Notes: a model not told the origin generated them from the letters alone. Counted from the first letter of the stretch, positions 52,063 to 61,075 are shown. The stretch is DNA of 64,000 nt from Nocardia sp. BMG51109 (GCF_000526215.1 NZ_JAFQ01000004.1:806001-870000); one strand, 5' to 3'. A program made the numbers and translations.

Positions 52063-53790
52063 TCAGTCGACTGCGCGCAGAAAAGACCCGGCATGCAGTG
52101 TGGTGCCGAACCCCTCGGCGAATACGCCCTTTTCGTAGACCGGCACGCCGTTCACGATGGTCGCGGCCACCGCACCGTCGTTGCGGTTCACCATGCGCCG
52201 CAGACCGTCGGCGCCGGGCATCGGGGCCTCGTGATACGCCGCGCTGGAGCCGTCGAACCCGGCCGGATCGAGCACCGCGATATCGGCGCGGGCGCCGGGG
52301 GCGATGCGGCCGGTGTCGAGGCCGTACCACTGCGCGAGTTCGCCGGTCAGCCGGTGCACGGCCCGCTCGACGGGCATGACGCGGTCGCGGTGCACGCGTT
52401 CCAGGAAGCGGACGCCCATGTTGTAGAAGGCCATATTGCGCAGGTGCGCCCCGGAATCGGCGAATCCGATCTGCACCTGCGGCGAGCGGGCCAGCCGATG
52501 CAGTTCGGCGTCCCGGTCGTTGGCGATGGTGGTGTGCCAGCGCAGCTTCGAGCCGTGCTCGGCCACCAGATCCAGCAGCGCGTCGGGCGGCAGGATCCCG
52601 CGGTCGTCGGCAATCGCGCCGAACGAGCGGCCGACCACCGCATCGTCCGGGCAGGCGACGATCTCGGCGTCGTAGAGGTCGCGATGCCACACCCGGGAAC
52701 CGAACCTCTTGGCGATATCCTTGCGGAACGCGCGCCGGAACCCCGGATCGTCGAGAAATTCATGGCGCCGCAACAGATCTCGGATATTGAGCGCGGCAAC
52801 CCCGGACCCGAACTCCTCGAAGACCACCAGATCCACGCCGTCGGCATAGACCTCGAACGGCACCGGCAGATGCTGCCAGCGGAACTCGGCGCCCAGCAGC
52901 CGATTCGCCACCGCCGCAACGGAGGTCGCCAACCGCACCACCATGCGGTCGGCCCTGATGTCGGCCGCGGAGATCAGCGTCGTCTTCAGCGGCCTGCCGT
53001 TCCGGCGCGCGGCGCTCTGCAGGAAGAAGTGCGCCATCTCGACCCGGCCGGTGAGGTTCGGAGTGCTCTGATGAATCCGATCACGCTCCCGCAGTACGGC
53101 ATTGAGTTCGCGATACTCGGACCAGGGCGCGTAGGTCGAGGGCAGCTGCCGGCCCGGGTAGCGCTTACCCTCCAGCTTCGAGAACGTGCTGCGAATGGTG
53201 GACAGGCCCACGAAACCCGCATCCAGCGCGTCGGTGAGCATCCGCACCATCTGCCGGCGTTCCGCGCGCGTCGCGTGCGCCTTGCCGTCGGAAGCGCGCG
53301 CCAGCCCCATCGCCGCCACCCGGATATCCGAATGCCCCAGGAACGCAGCGACATTCACACCCAGCGGCCGCGCCGCCAAGGCCGTGGCATACCCCTTCGG
53401 ATCCTGCCAGCCGCGATGCTCCTTGACCGCCGAGTGCACGACGTCCCACGGCAGCGCCTCCACCCGCGCGAACATGTCCGCGCAGTCCTCGGCATCGCAG
53501 TACACGGTGGACAGCGAGCAATTACCGATCACGACGGAGGTCACCCCGTGCCGCGCCGACTCCCCCAGCCCCGGCGCGTACAACACCTCGGCGTCGTAAT
53601 GGGTATGCACATCGATCAGCCCCGGCAACACCCACTTGCCCTGCGCCTCGATCGTGCGGACCCCCTCCGGCAGATCGATACCGACGGCCGTCACCTGCCC
53701 CCCGGCGATCCCGACATCGGCCCGGATCGGCTTCGCCCCCGTCCCGTCGTAGACCATCCCCCCACGCACCACGACGTCGTACCCGGCCAT
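52063..53790 (-). CDS. N-acyl-D-amino-acid deacylase family amidohydrolase
   Basis: A 575-residue amidohydrolase-superfamily enzyme. The N-terminal beta domain (YDVVVRGGMVYDGTGAKPIR) leads into the metal site GLIDVHTHYDAEVLY. It also has TSVVIGNCSLSTVYC, LGHSDIRVAAMG, and GFADSGAHLRNMAFY near the end, with the C-terminal strand ADIAVLDPAGFDG. These fit N-acyl-D-amino-acid deacylases, but related enzymes act on other amides, so the substrate is open. The ATG is chosen for GGAGGT six bases upstream; two in-frame ATGs lie further out. Confidence 0.88.
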   Translation of the reverse strand: MAGYDVVVRGGMVYDGTGAKPIRADVGIAGGQVTAVGIDLPEGVRTIEAQGKWVLPGLIDVHTHYDAEVLYAPGLGESARHGVTSVVIGNCSLSTVYCDAEDCADMFARVEALPWDVVHSAVKEHRGWQDPKGYATALAARPLGVNVAAFLGHSDIRVAAMGLARASDGKAHATRAERRQMVRMLTDALDAGFVGLSTIRSTFSKLEGKRYPGRQLPSTYAPWSEYRELNAVLRERDRIHQSTPNLTGRVEMAHFFLQSAARRNGRPLKTTLISAADIRADRMVVRLATSVAAVANRLLGAEFRWQHLPVPFEVYADGVDLVVFEEFGSGVAALNIRDLLRRHEFLDDPGFRRAFRKDIAKRFGSRVWHRDLYDAEIVACPDDAVVGRSFGAIADDRGILPPDALLDLVAEHGSKLRWHTTIANDRDAELHRLARSPQVQIGFADSGAHLRNMAFYNMGVRFLERVHRDRVMPVERAVHRLTGELAQWYGLDTGRIAPGARADIAVLDPAGFDGSSAAYHEAPMPGADGLRRMVNRNDGAVAATIVNGVPVYEKGVFAEGFGTTLHAGSFLRAVD

Positions 53791-53947
53791 CGAGACCTCC
53801 CGCATCCTCCCCGAGCTGTCGATACACCACTGTATCGGCATCCCCACACCCCGACCACCCCCAATACACCACCCTCGACCAGCCGATTCGGCCTCTCCAC
53901 CCCCAACCTGCTAAAGTTCTCCCCCGTGGCTCGGCAACGAACCACGC

Positions 53948-54023
53948 GGGGCTATGGCGCAGTTGGTAGCGCGTCTCGTTCGCATCGAGAAGGTCAGGGG
54001 TTCGATTCCCCTTAGCTCCACCA
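53948..54023 (+). tRNA. tRNA-Ala (anticodon CGC), CCA encoded
   Basis: The acceptor stem is GGGGCTA with TAGCTCC, including the G3-U70 wobble pair that identifies alanine tRNA. The anticodon stem TCTCG/CGAGA encloses TTCGCAT, giving CGC. The T arm contains GGTTCGATTCC. Discriminator A is at 54,020, followed by encoded CCA. It marks the border between conserved chromosome and the accessory region to the right. Confidence 0.95.
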
Positions 54024-54254
54024 GTTGACATGAATAGGGCTGTTGATCAGGGGGTTTTCTGCCTTTCGGGCATGAGGCCACGTTCGGCCCGGTGCCGCGT
54101 ATCGCCTGTTCAATGCCTGTTTTCTTGTTCTAGTTCGCCAAGGTGTGTTCCGTTCCGGCTCGGTGTTGATTGAGTCGAAGGCACGCTTTCATTACCGCGT
54201 CCGCGAGCCGTGCTCGTCACGAGTGCGGTATCACCTGGTCGTCGTGGATTGATG

Positions 54255-54737
54255 TCAGGACCGAGCCCGCCCGTGCGTGTCGCGGGTGCGGACGCCACGC
54301 GCGCGTAGACGGTTCAACACGGTGGTCGGATCGACGGCAAAGTGTTGCCCGACCCGGGCAAGGGACCAACCGAGACGGTAGAGGCGAATCGCCTCGTCGG
54401 TCTGATCGGGCGACAGGCCGCGTCGGCGCATCGGCACGTCGTGCCGATGCAGGATCGCGCCGACGGCACGGCGGTCGACACCGAACCGGCTGCCGAGCTC
54501 GTAGGTCGTCGCTCCGGCGACATAGCCGTGTATCAGCATCTGGATTTCGTCCTGATCGAGTCGTCGTGCCCGCCTCGGCGTGGACCGGCGGGGCGGCGAA
54601 GGTGAACTCCCGCCACCGATCGCGATGCGGTCGTCACGACGACGTGGCTTGTCGGCCGTCTGTTCTCGCGCCAGTTCGACGGGCACCTTCGCGATCTTGC
54701 CGGCATCAGGCGGATCATGACGGACACCACGAACCAC
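54255..54737 (-). CDS. Double helix-turn-helix protein of recombinase type, copy A
   Basis: A 160-residue protein made of a basic N-terminal tail and two Hin-recombinase-like HTH motifs. HTH 1 is [20 protein letters not shown] then [22 protein letters not shown] 2 is [20 protein letters not shown] then [17 protein letters not shown]. No serine-recombinase catalytic domain precedes it. It is the most diverged of three related copies in 8.6 kb. Such proteins probably bind DNA at recombination sites or act as regulators. The ATG at 54,737 is plausible but not supported by a strong ribosome site. Confidence 0.7.
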   Translation of the reverse strand: MVRGVRHDPPDAGKIAKVPVELAREQTADKPRRRDDRIAIGGGSSPSPPRRSTPRRARRLDQDEIQMLIHGYVAGATTYELGSRFGVDRRAVGAILHRHDVPMRRRGLSPDQTDEAIRLYRLGWSLARVGQHFAVDPTTVLNRLRARGVRTRDTHGRARS

Positions 54738-55166
54738 AAGTTCACCCCCACCGGGTAACAGTGTTGATCGGAGTTGTCATCCGTCCACTGTCCTACCCGA
54801 AGGCAAGTTCGCGTCAAGCTTCCAGTACGGGTCGCACCGCCGCAGCTAGCCTTGCAGCTGATCACGAATACGGTCACCCACCTGGCATGACCGACGCAAC
54901 AGGCGACACACCGATATGGGAACAGTCATCGCTCCCTATGGCGTCAAAGGCGACAACGAACGATACCGCACCCTTTGACCGTGGCGACGTGAGATGAGCA
55001 GCTGTACAGCGCTTTTCGGACTGCCGAACAACCGATATGCGGCATTACAGGGCGTCGGTGCTTGGTTCATGAGTTCAGCTTCGCTTCGGTCCAGCCACCG
55101 CCGATACCTGGAATGCCGAGCTGGATGCCAGGACTGGCGGCGGTCCGGACCGGTGGAGAGGCGACG
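54738..55166. other. Intergenic stretch before the DHFR-like gene
   Basis: About 430 bp without a supported gene. A 36-codon plus-strand frame at 54,888-54,998 (starting MTDATGDTPIWEQ) lacks a ribosome site and any recognised feature. It includes one copy of the recurrent 20-bp motif at 55,039-55,058. Lower GC and poor coding bias suggest degraded DNA. Confidence 0.4.
55039..55058. repeat. Recurrent island motif, copy 1
   Basis: GCGGCATTACAGGGCGTCGG, one of four copies of the pattern GCGGCANTACAGKGCGT found only right of the tRNA-Ala gene. It lies about 110 bp beyond the 3' end of the DHFR-like gene. Confidence 0.6.
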
Positions 55167-55772
55167 TCACGCAGGGGCACCGAGCGGGGGGTGCTCGAGG
55201 ACGCGGGGCTTGTACTCGACCAGCTGGATGCGGCCGTCGAAGGTGCGGTGCTCGATCATCTCGAGGGCAACGTCCGGATAGCCGTCGTAGATACGTTCTG
55301 CGCCCGTGGCACCGGTGATGACCGGGAACATCACGACCCGGAACCGGTCGACGAGTCCGGCTCGTAGCAGGGACCGGCACAGGCTCAGGCTGCCGATCGT
55401 GGTGAGGAGCCCCGAACCACTCGATTTCATGGCGCGGACCGCCTCGATGGCGTCGTCGCGGACGAGCGTGGAGTTGGCCCACGTCAGTGGCTCCTCGAGG
55501 GAGGAGGAGAACACCACCTTGGACGCTTTTGTGAGCCCGTCGACGGACGCCTCTTCTTCTGGCCTGAACTCGTCTTGGCCATCGGGGACCTCGCCGGCGG
55601 CGAAGCCCGACATCAGGCGGTAGGTGTTCGCTCCCATCAGGTGGGTGGCCTCGGGCTGCTCGCCGAGCCATGCGAGGTACTGCGGGCCCTCGAGGCCCCA
55701 GAACCCGGGCCATCCCTCTCCCGATGCGTAGCCGTCGAGGGAGGTGATGAAGTCGACGAGAAGCTCCGACAT
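55167..55772 (-). CDS. Dihydrofolate-reductase-like (RibD C-terminal) protein
   Basis: A 201-residue NADPH-binding protein of the DHFR/RibD-C superfamily. It begins LLVDFITSLDGYASGEG, has TEATHLMGANTYRLMSGF-like segment (here EATHLMGANTYRLMSGF), KVVFSSSLEEPLTWANSTLV, and GLLTTIGSLSLCRSLLRAGL, which matches the cofactor-binding G-S-x-x-L region, then VDRFRVVMFPVITG. Such proteins are common single-gene reductases in actinobacteria. Their substrates are mostly unknown, and it should not be called a folate enzyme. The start has TCCT-rich upstream sequence giving AGGAAAGGA on the coding strand. Confidence 0.88.
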   Translation of the reverse strand: MSELLVDFITSLDGYASGEGWPGFWGLEGPQYLAWLGEQPEATHLMGANTYRLMSGFAAGEVPDGQDEFRPEEEASVDGLTKASKVVFSSSLEEPLTWANSTLVRDDAIEAVRAMKSSGSGLLTTIGSLSLCRSLLRAGLVDRFRVVMFPVITGATGAERIYDGYPDVALEMIEHRTFDGRIQLVEYKPRVLEHPPLGAPA

Positions 55773-56103
55773 GGCGGTGTCCTTTCCTAGGGTGTCATGA
55801 GCTTCGACCGGCCGGGAGCCGCAAACTCATCGGCCGAGCTGTGGGGTAACGAGGTAACCCAAGACCGTGCCGATCCACTGGCTCAGCTCCCGGCCGTCGC
55901 CGAGCCACATCGATGCGAGCCTGTATCGGCATGATGGCGCGTGCGTCGGCGGCCGTGATGCCTGGCCCGTTGATCTTCCGCAGACCCGCGCGGGCCACTT
56001 CGACCGCGCGGGTCGCGGCATGACAGCGCGCTGGGGCGACGCTGTTCCTCGTCAGGTGTCTATCGCGGGCCGGTTGGATAATCGGCCGGTTAGGCTGAGT
56101 CCA
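55773..56103. other. Intergenic stretch with a possible degraded minus-strand gene
   Basis: No intact gene is seen. On the minus strand two frames that join end to end look protein-like: GLRKINGPGITAADARAIMP in one frame, then WLGDGRELSQWIGTVLGYLV in another, ending at a stop near 55,837. This could be the tail of a frameshifted gene. The evidence is weak. The promoter of the methyltransferase gene must lie at the right end. Confidence 0.3.
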
Positions 56104-56847
56104 ATGGTCGATTCGCTGCATTTCGATGCCCACGCCGAGGCTTACGACCGCGGGCGACCGCCGTACCCGCCCGCACTGTGGGCACGATTGCAGGACGATG
56201 GTTTGCTGCGCGCCGACACCCGAGTGATCGAACTCGGCGCCGGTAGCGGGTTGGCAACCGGACCGATGCTGCGAGCAGGCGCGTCGGTCACCGCTGTCGA
56301 GCCCGGTCGAGCCCTCGCCGACATCCTGCGCCGCCGCTGGCCCGAGGCGAACACGCAGATTACCGGCGCCGAAGACGTGCCCCTACCGTCGGCCGCCTTC
56401 GATCTGGCTGTTGCGGCGACGGCGGTGCACTGGTTCGACCTCGACGTGGTACTGCCCAAGCTGCATCGTGCCTTGGTGCCTGGCGGTCACTTCGCTGTGT
56501 GGCGCAACGCGTTCGGTGACCCGACGGCACCCGTTACCCCCTTCCGGAAACGGGTCGCCGCGATCACCGACCGCCGCCGCGCGCTGCCACCACCGGTTCC
56601 CGGGGAATTCGATACCGCCGCTTGGGTGGAGAGACTGACCAGAACCGGACATTTCGCGCCCAGCAGTGTCGAATGCTTCTCCTGGACCATCGAATTACGC
56701 ACCGATCAGATCCGTGATCTGTTCACGACCTTCAGCAACTGGAGCTCCGCCGAAGCCGACGAAGCGGCCCAAGCGGTAGACGATCTCGGCGGTCGCGTAC
56801 TCGAGCATTACACCACCCCACTGATCATCCTCGAACGCGAGGAGTGA
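56104..56847 (+). CDS. Class I SAM-dependent methyltransferase
   Basis: A 247-residue methyltransferase of the methyltransferase-11 group. It has FDAHAEAYDRGRPPYPPALW, motif I VIELGAGSGLATGPML, the acidic ribose contact AVEPGRALADIL, motif II region DLAVAATAVHWFDLD and LHRALVPGGHFAVW. This layout is typical of small-molecule methyltransferases; the substrate is unknown. The ATG encoding MVDSLHFDAHAE is chosen. It is divergent from the DHFR-like gene and convergent with the acetyltransferase gene. Confidence 0.9.
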   Translation: MVDSLHFDAHAEAYDRGRPPYPPALWARLQDDGLLRADTRVIELGAGSGLATGPMLRAGASVTAVEPGRALADILRRRWPEANTQITGAEDVPLPSAAFDLAVAATAVHWFDLDVVLPKLHRALVPGGHFAVWRNAFGDPTAPVTPFRKRVAAITDRRRALPPPVPGEFDTAAWVERLTRTGHFAPSSVECFSWTIELRTDQIRDLFTTFSNWSSAEADEAAQAVDDLGGRVLEHYTTPLIILEREE

Positions 56848-56985
56848 GTCGTCGACGCAACTCGGATACCGGTGGTGCAGGCACGAGATCCGCTGGCTCC
56901 CATGAGGTATCGCAGGTCAAATTGCCCGGAAGCGGAGTGCGTGAACGCGACCGCCTGGCGCTGATCACTTCGGACCGCTCGGTCA

Positions 56986-57005
56986 GCGGCACTACAGGGC
57001 GTCGC
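56986..57005. repeat. Recurrent island motif, copy 2
   Basis: GCGGCACTACAGGGCGTCGC, overlapping the stop codon and last codons of the acetyltransferase gene. Same orientation as the other copies. Confidence 0.6.
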
Positions 57006-57501
57006 GAACAAGATAGATCAGCTCGCCACGATCATCGGTCGCACTGTGATCAGGACGGAATCCGATTTTCTCCAGGACTCGCAGGGAGGGCTTGTTCCAG
57101 GTTCGCACCGTCGACCAGATACGCCGCCGTCCGGTAGCAAACGCCGCGTCGACCACCGCACGTGCCGCCTCGGTCGCATAGCCGAAACCATGTGTCCGCG
57201 GCAGCAATTCGTATGCGATCTCCGGCTCCTCGAAGCTACCGCGACCGACGATCAACCCGCAGTAACCGATCCGATCTCCTTCGGCCCGACGCTGTACCGA
57301 CAGCAGGCCGATACCGGCAGTCATCGCGTTGCTGTGCTGGCGGATGAGGCTCTCTCGGACCTCCGCGAGGGTCGTTGTGGTTCCCCCGTCATGCTCGCCC
57401 AGCAACGCAAGGTTGCACGCTGCATCCTCGGCTCCACGCAGCCGCAGTGACAAACGGTCGGTCTCGATCGAGAACGACATCGGCCGAAATGATTCTGACA
57501 C
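56992..57501 (-). CDS. GNAT-family N-acetyltransferase (RimJ/RimL-like)
   Basis: A 169-residue acetyltransferase. It begins MSFSIETDRLSLRLRG shortly after the start and has IGYCGLIVGRGSFEEPEIAY and the acetyl-CoA loop region LLPRTHGFGYATEAARAVVD, followed by VRTWNKPSLRVLEKIGF, the hallmark of the RimJ/RimL type. The GTG start is preferred because AGGGGG precedes it; an ATG seven codons on is an alternative. The substrate is unknown; relatives modify proteins or antibiotics. It is flanked on both sides by copies of the recurrent motif. Confidence 0.87.
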   Translation of the reverse strand: MSESFRPMSFSIETDRLSLRLRGAEDAACNLALLGEHDGGTTTTLAEVRESLIRQHSNAMTAGIGLLSVQRRAEGDRIGYCGLIVGRGSFEEPEIAYELLPRTHGFGYATEAARAVVDAAFATGRRRIWSTVRTWNKPSLRVLEKIGFRPDHSATDDRGELIYLVRDAL

Positions 57502-57602
57502 CTCGCCCCCTTCAAATCGAACAGTGGAGCCGGGCGCTCCTTCGCAACCCGTGCACCAGCGTGTCCATGACGGTACACACGAGCACGCGAAGGCATCCGC
57601 TC

Positions 57603-57622
57603 GCGGCAATACAGTGCGTTGT
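57603..57622. repeat. Recurrent island motif, copy 3
   Basis: GCGGCAATACAGTGCGTTGT, about 100 bp upstream of the acetyltransferase start and 19 bp before the truncated ISL3 copy. Same orientation as copies 1, 2 and 4. Confidence 0.6.
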
Positions 57623-57640
57623 CAACGTCGGTCGAATCGT

Positions 57641-57850
57641 GGCTCTGGCACACTTTTGGTGATCTGGTTTGATTTCTCAGTCACTCAACAGGATTCGTTT
57701 CCGGAGAGGGTCCGGCTTCGCCCGCCCGAACATTTGTCGTTTGATCATTTGATGCGGTTGACGTGTCCTTCGACCGGTCCATTGTTCCAGGGCAGTGTCA
57801 GGCCGGCAGTGACCGTGGCGAGGTCACGTCGTGGTCCGCGGGCGCAGCGG
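57641..57850 (-). pseudogene. Truncated ISL3-family element (left end and transposase C-terminus)
   Basis: The sequence parallels the left end of the complete element at 58,814: the terminal repeat GGCTCTGGCACACTTTTGGTGA, then the reverse strand encoding AGLTLPWNNGPVEGHVNRIK. At that point a one- or two-base loss shifts frame, and the remainder (RQMFGRAKPD.., ending at a stop at 57,677) continues in another frame. Only about the last 55 codons of the transposase remain. The rest of the element is missing. Confidence 0.82.
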
Positions 57851-58287
57851 CGCACACGGCGGTGATGAAAGCCCGGCGCTGCGTGTCGTCCGAGCCCTGC
57901 ATGAACAGCTGCTCGCGCCTACCACTCGCTCACGATGTTCGGTGAAGTTGCGGATGCGGCTGGGAAAGACGCCGGTGAGCATGTCGTACAGGTAAGCGAC
58001 CGATCCGCAGGTAGGGCACCCCGTCGTCGAGGCTGCGAGCTACCCCTACGGGCCCGTGCCGAATCCTGTGGAGCCGAGGTCAATTTCGTTCTATACGCAG
58101 CTCGCCGAGCTTTCCCATACTTTCTGTCGTTCGATGAGTTCCGGGGAGAGTCCATGGGTAATCGCCCAGCGCGGGGTCACAGAAGTCCCGACGCGCGGCC
58201 TTCGCGCCAGCCTGCCTCCGCGGTGCACACACCGTGAATATGCGGGTGTTAATGACGGCCGGGCCGTCGTGGAATGAAAGGAAGCGA
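57851..58287 (-). pseudogene. Degraded coding remnants
   Basis: No intact gene is visible, but the minus strand at about 57,850-58,050 has protein-like pieces in successive frames: TGCPTCGSVAYLYDMLTGVF and PSRIRNFTEHRER, then QLFMQGSDDTQRRAFITAVC. Codon third positions are GC-rich in these pieces, as in real genes here. A further piece, ITHGLSPELIERQKVWESSA, ends near 58,091. They look like one or more actinobacterial genes broken by frameshifts. The family was not identified. Confidence 0.35.
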
Positions 58288-58545
58288 ATGAGAAGGTCGG
58301 GTTTGGGTCTGCTGTTCGGAGCGAGTGCGGCAGCTGCTGTTCTCTTGCCGTCAGGAATGTCCAATGCTGATGTTCCGGACACTCCCTGCATGGTGTCGAG
58401 TGGGCCGGCGACATGTGTCGGCCCTTTCTCTGACTGGCCCTCATGCGACGGCATGAGGCAGGGTGAAGCAGTCTTCCGCGATAGTGTCTCACCGGTTTGC
58501 TGGAAGGCCGACTACGCGGGCCTGGGGTTCTACTACTCCTACTAG
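58288..58545 (+). CDS. Small secreted cysteine-containing protein
   Basis: An 85-residue protein with a signal peptide: basic MRRSG, hydrophobic LGLLFGASAAAAVLLPSG, cleavage after SNADV or close by. The mature part of about 57 residues has four cysteines (TPCMVS, ATCVGP, PSCDGM, PVCWKAD), so two disulfides are likely, and ends in GLGFYYSY. The ATG is preceded by AAAGGAAG. No family was recognised. It lies between the truncated and complete ISL3 copies and is followed by a strong hairpin. Codon use is less GC-biased than the core genes. Confidence 0.7.
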   Translation: MRRSGLGLLFGASAAAAVLLPSGMSNADVPDTPCMVSSGPATCVGPFSDWPSCDGMRQGEAVFRDSVSPVCWKADYAGLGFYYSY

Positions 58546-58595
58546 CACCTCGTCCAATAGGTCGTGCCGATAACGGTGTCGAGTTGATGTTCACC

Positions 58596-58624
58596 TTCCA
58601 CCGGCAGCGATGCTGCCGGTGGAA
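58596..58624 (+). terminator. Perfect 13-bp hairpin after the small secreted gene
   Basis: TTCCACCGGCAGC pairs perfectly with GCTGCCGGTGGAA around a GAT loop, 51 bp after the stop codon. Its strength and position suggest a terminator, though no U-tract follows. Confidence 0.6.
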
Positions 58625-58813
58625 GTGGTGTTGCGGCTCGCAAGCCGGAGGTGTTCGTGCGGATGGTCTCCCGAGGAAGGGCGCCGGTAGCAGAAGATCG
58701 CCAAGACCGGCAATCGGCCGATCAGAATGCGGCGCGCGATCGTAGTGATTGTCTCGGCGCATCGGCAGCCGGTCGCTGATCGCGAGGTTGAGTGTCAACG
58801 GAACGCGAATCCG

Positions 58814-60545
58814 GGATCTGGCACTAGTTTCGTGATTCGGCGATCGGTTTGCTCAGTCGCTCAACAGGATTCGCTTGCGGAGTAGGTCCGGTTTGGCTCT
58901 GCCGAACATTTGCCGCTTGATCGTCTTGATGCGGTTGACGTGCCCTTCGACCGGGCCGCTGTTCCATGGCATCGTGAATCCGGCGGTGACTGCGTCGAAG
59001 TCTCGGCGCAGGCCCCGGACGAACGAATGCAATGCTGGCAGGTCGTCGGCCTCGACGGCTCCCATCCATTGCTCCAGCTCACGGCCTCGAAGCTGCTTCA
59101 TCACCGTCGCGAACGCACGGACGTGTCCGGCCGGGCAAGCAAGTTCGGGACCTGCGGCCAGAATTGCATCGAGCCGCTGCCGGTCGTCGGCATCGAGACC
59201 GGCAGGGTCGCTCATGATCCAGCGCACCACCCGGCGGACCGAGGGTGGCTTGGGGACCGGGCACGGAAGATGACCGACCGTGCGGAAGGAGTGCAGGTAG
59301 TTGAGCACGATCTTCGCGCCGCCGCGGTAGCCGAGATCTTGGATCTCACGGAACAGCTGAGTCGCATTGGTGCAGCCCTCATTCCATCGTCTGTGCAGGT
59401 GCGGCTTGAACTCCTCCAGCAGACTCGGGCAACGGCCCGTGCCGGTGTTGACCAGCAACTCCTCGACCGTAGCCGCGCGGGCGAAGCGCCGGACGGTCCC
59501 GCAGGCAAGGCCGAGCCGGATGCCGATCGCGCGGATACTCACGCCGTCATCGAGCAACGAGTGCACCGCCGCGTAGCGTTCGCGGGCGCGCACGGCCCAC
59601 TTGTCGGTCCTGGCCGACGGTGCGGCGGCCGGTTCGGGAGCCGGAATTGCGGGCTCGTGCAAGCTTTCCGGCTCCGTATCGCAGTCCGCGCCGACCGCAG
59701 CGGCCAGATCATCCCGATGCCGGGCCACGACGCGTTCGACCGCTTCGCCCAGGTTGTGCCAGACATGCCACCGATCAGCGACCTGTAGAGCATGTGGAGC
59801 TCCGGCCGCGACGCCCTCGGCGTAGGCGCCGGCCCGGTCTCGGCACACGATCTCGACGCCGGGATGCGCACGTAGCCAGGCGGCCAGAGTGTCGGCGGTC
59901 CGGTCGTCGAGGACATCGATCGGGCGTCGGGTCTCAATATCGATCAGGATCGTTCCGTAGTGATGCCCGCGCCGCAGTGCGAAGTCGTCAACACCGAGCA
60001 CCCGCGGAGTCACGTGATCCGGGTCCGGCAGCGCGCGAATCTGACGCAGCAGTGTCATTCGCGACACCGACGCCGCCAGGTGCGCGGTGAGCCGGGCAAC
60101 GGCCCGGCCACCCAGCGCCAGCCCGACCTTGCACAGTAGACGCTGCAGCAGCGTGGTGCGCCGAGCGTGACGGACCGCCACACCGGGCACCTGCTCCACG
60201 AAAGTCCTTCTCGCACAATCGCTGTTGTCACAGAACAACCGGCGTACCCGCAGTCGGATCAGCACCTCGCGGCCGGCAACGGCGGCGTCGGACAGCCGTC
60301 GCTCATACCGGCTGTGCGCCCGCTGCGACATCACCCCGCATCCGGGACAGGCAACGGGCCCGCCGTGAGTGCTGGCCTGAATGGACAACACCCGGTCGGA
60401 TGCATAGACGCGCTCGATCGACAGCTGAGCAAGATGCGGGAACAGGACCGCCACCGGTCCAAGATCAGAGCACTCGCGACATCTTCAACTATCAAGCGCC
60501 CGAGCGCATTTCGGACGGGTCAATCACGCAAACCGTGCCAGATCC
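58814..60545 (-). mobile_element. ISL3-family insertion sequence, complete
   Basis: A 1.73-kb element holding one transposase gene. The left end reads GGATCTGGCACTAGTTTCGTGA. The right end, read inwards, is GGATCTGGCACGGTTTGCGTGA. They match at most positions, giving terminal inverted repeats of about 25 bp. The same terminal sequence appears in the truncated copy at 57,641, which supports the boundary. The expected 8-bp target duplication is not seen (CGAATCCG against AGTATTCA), so the insertion is old or rearranged. Confidence 0.82.
58853..60454 (-). CDS. ISL3-family transposase
   Basis: A 533-residue transposase. The N-terminal zinc-binding domain has CPGCGVMSQRAHSRYERRL and LFCDNSDCARRTF. 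An HTH follows, then the DDE domain with VLGVDDFALRRGHHYGTIL, DRWHVWHNLGEAVERVV and the C-terminal GFTMPWNSGPVEGHVNRIK, in which the E of VEGH is catalytic. The central insertion has an HTH-like RAIGIRLGLACGTVRRFARA. The frame is complete with no internal stops, so the element may still be active. The ATG start encodes MAVLFPHLAQLSIERV. Confidence 0.93.
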   Translation of the reverse strand: MAVLFPHLAQLSIERVYASDRVLSIQASTHGGPVACPGCGVMSQRAHSRYERRLSDAAVAGREVLIRLRVRRLFCDNSDCARRTFVEQVPGVAVRHARRTTLLQRLLCKVGLALGGRAVARLTAHLAASVSRMTLLRQIRALPDPDHVTPRVLGVDDFALRRGHHYGTILIDIETRRPIDVLDDRTADTLAAWLRAHPGVEIVCRDRAGAYAEGVAAGAPHALQVADRWHVWHNLGEAVERVVARHRDDLAAAVGADCDTEPESLHEPAIPAPEPAAAPSARTDKWAVRARERYAAVHSLLDDGVSIRAIGIRLGLACGTVRRFARAATVEELLVNTGTGRCPSLLEEFKPHLHRRWNEGCTNATQLFREIQDLGYRGGAKIVLNYLHSFRTVGHLPCPVPKPPSVRRVVRWIMSDPAGLDADDRQRLDAILAAGPELACPAGHVRAFATVMKQLRGRELEQWMGAVEADDLPALHSFVRGLRRDFDAVTAGFTMPWNSGPVEGHVNRIKTIKRQMFGRAKPDLLRKRILLSD

Positions 60546-60789
60546 AGTATTCAGCCGGACGCGACATGCGTTCGCCACCGGGTGCCGTGACCGCTTTGAA
60601 CTACCCGCTCGCGCCGATCACACCGGCCGAGCGGATCCCATCGAATCCTTTATCAGGTGCTGTAATCCGGCGGCGGCGACGTGTCCAGGCAACCTGCGAT
60701 ACCAGCCGAAGTCGCCAGATCACCGTGGCCCCGTCTTCGTGCCCATGCTGTCCGTGCCACCCGGCGCACGAACCTGCGACAGCAGCCGT

Positions 60790-61026
60790 CTACGCCCGCG
60801 GTCGTCCTTGCGTATCCCTCGTGGGTATCCCGCGCTCACGGAACCTGTTCAACACGGTCATCGCGTCAACACCGAGGTGCCGGCCAACCCGGGCAAGAGA
60901 CCAACCCAAGCCGTAAAAGTGGGCAGCCTCGTCGACCTGCTCAGCAGACAAACCACGACGACGCATCGGCACATCGTGACGACGGAGAATCTCGCCCGCG
61001 CGCCGGACCATGCCGAACTGCGCGGC
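60790..61026 (-). pseudogene. Double-HTH protein, copy B, N-terminus lost
   Basis: From AAQFGMVRRAGEILRRHDVP onward (79 codons) this matches copy C at 62,409 closely: [56 protein letters not shown]. The first HTH is cut off and upstream codons of the frame show no resemblance, so the copy looks truncated at its 5' end. About 75 bp of downstream DNA is also shared with copy C, showing that a longer unit was duplicated. The frame could be read from an upstream ATG, giving a chimeric protein. Confidence 0.7.
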
Positions 61027-61075
61027 CCGCGGCAGGAGCGGATGTTGGTTGGGTTCGGACGTAGGGTGAGGTGCC

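Noticed and set aside
54888..54998. 36-codon plus-strand frame starting MTDATGDTPIWEQ, possible peptide precursor
   Set aside because: No ribosome site, no modifying-enzyme genes nearby and no recognisable core or leader motif.
55039..57622. Integron attC sites as the explanation for the recurrent 20-bp motif
   Set aside because: No consistent RYYYAAC/GTTRRRY core pair or attC stem-loop could be drawn, and no integron integrase is in the window.
58806..60553. Target-site duplication of the ISL3 element
   Set aside because: The 8-bp flanks CGAATCCG and AGTATTCA do not match.
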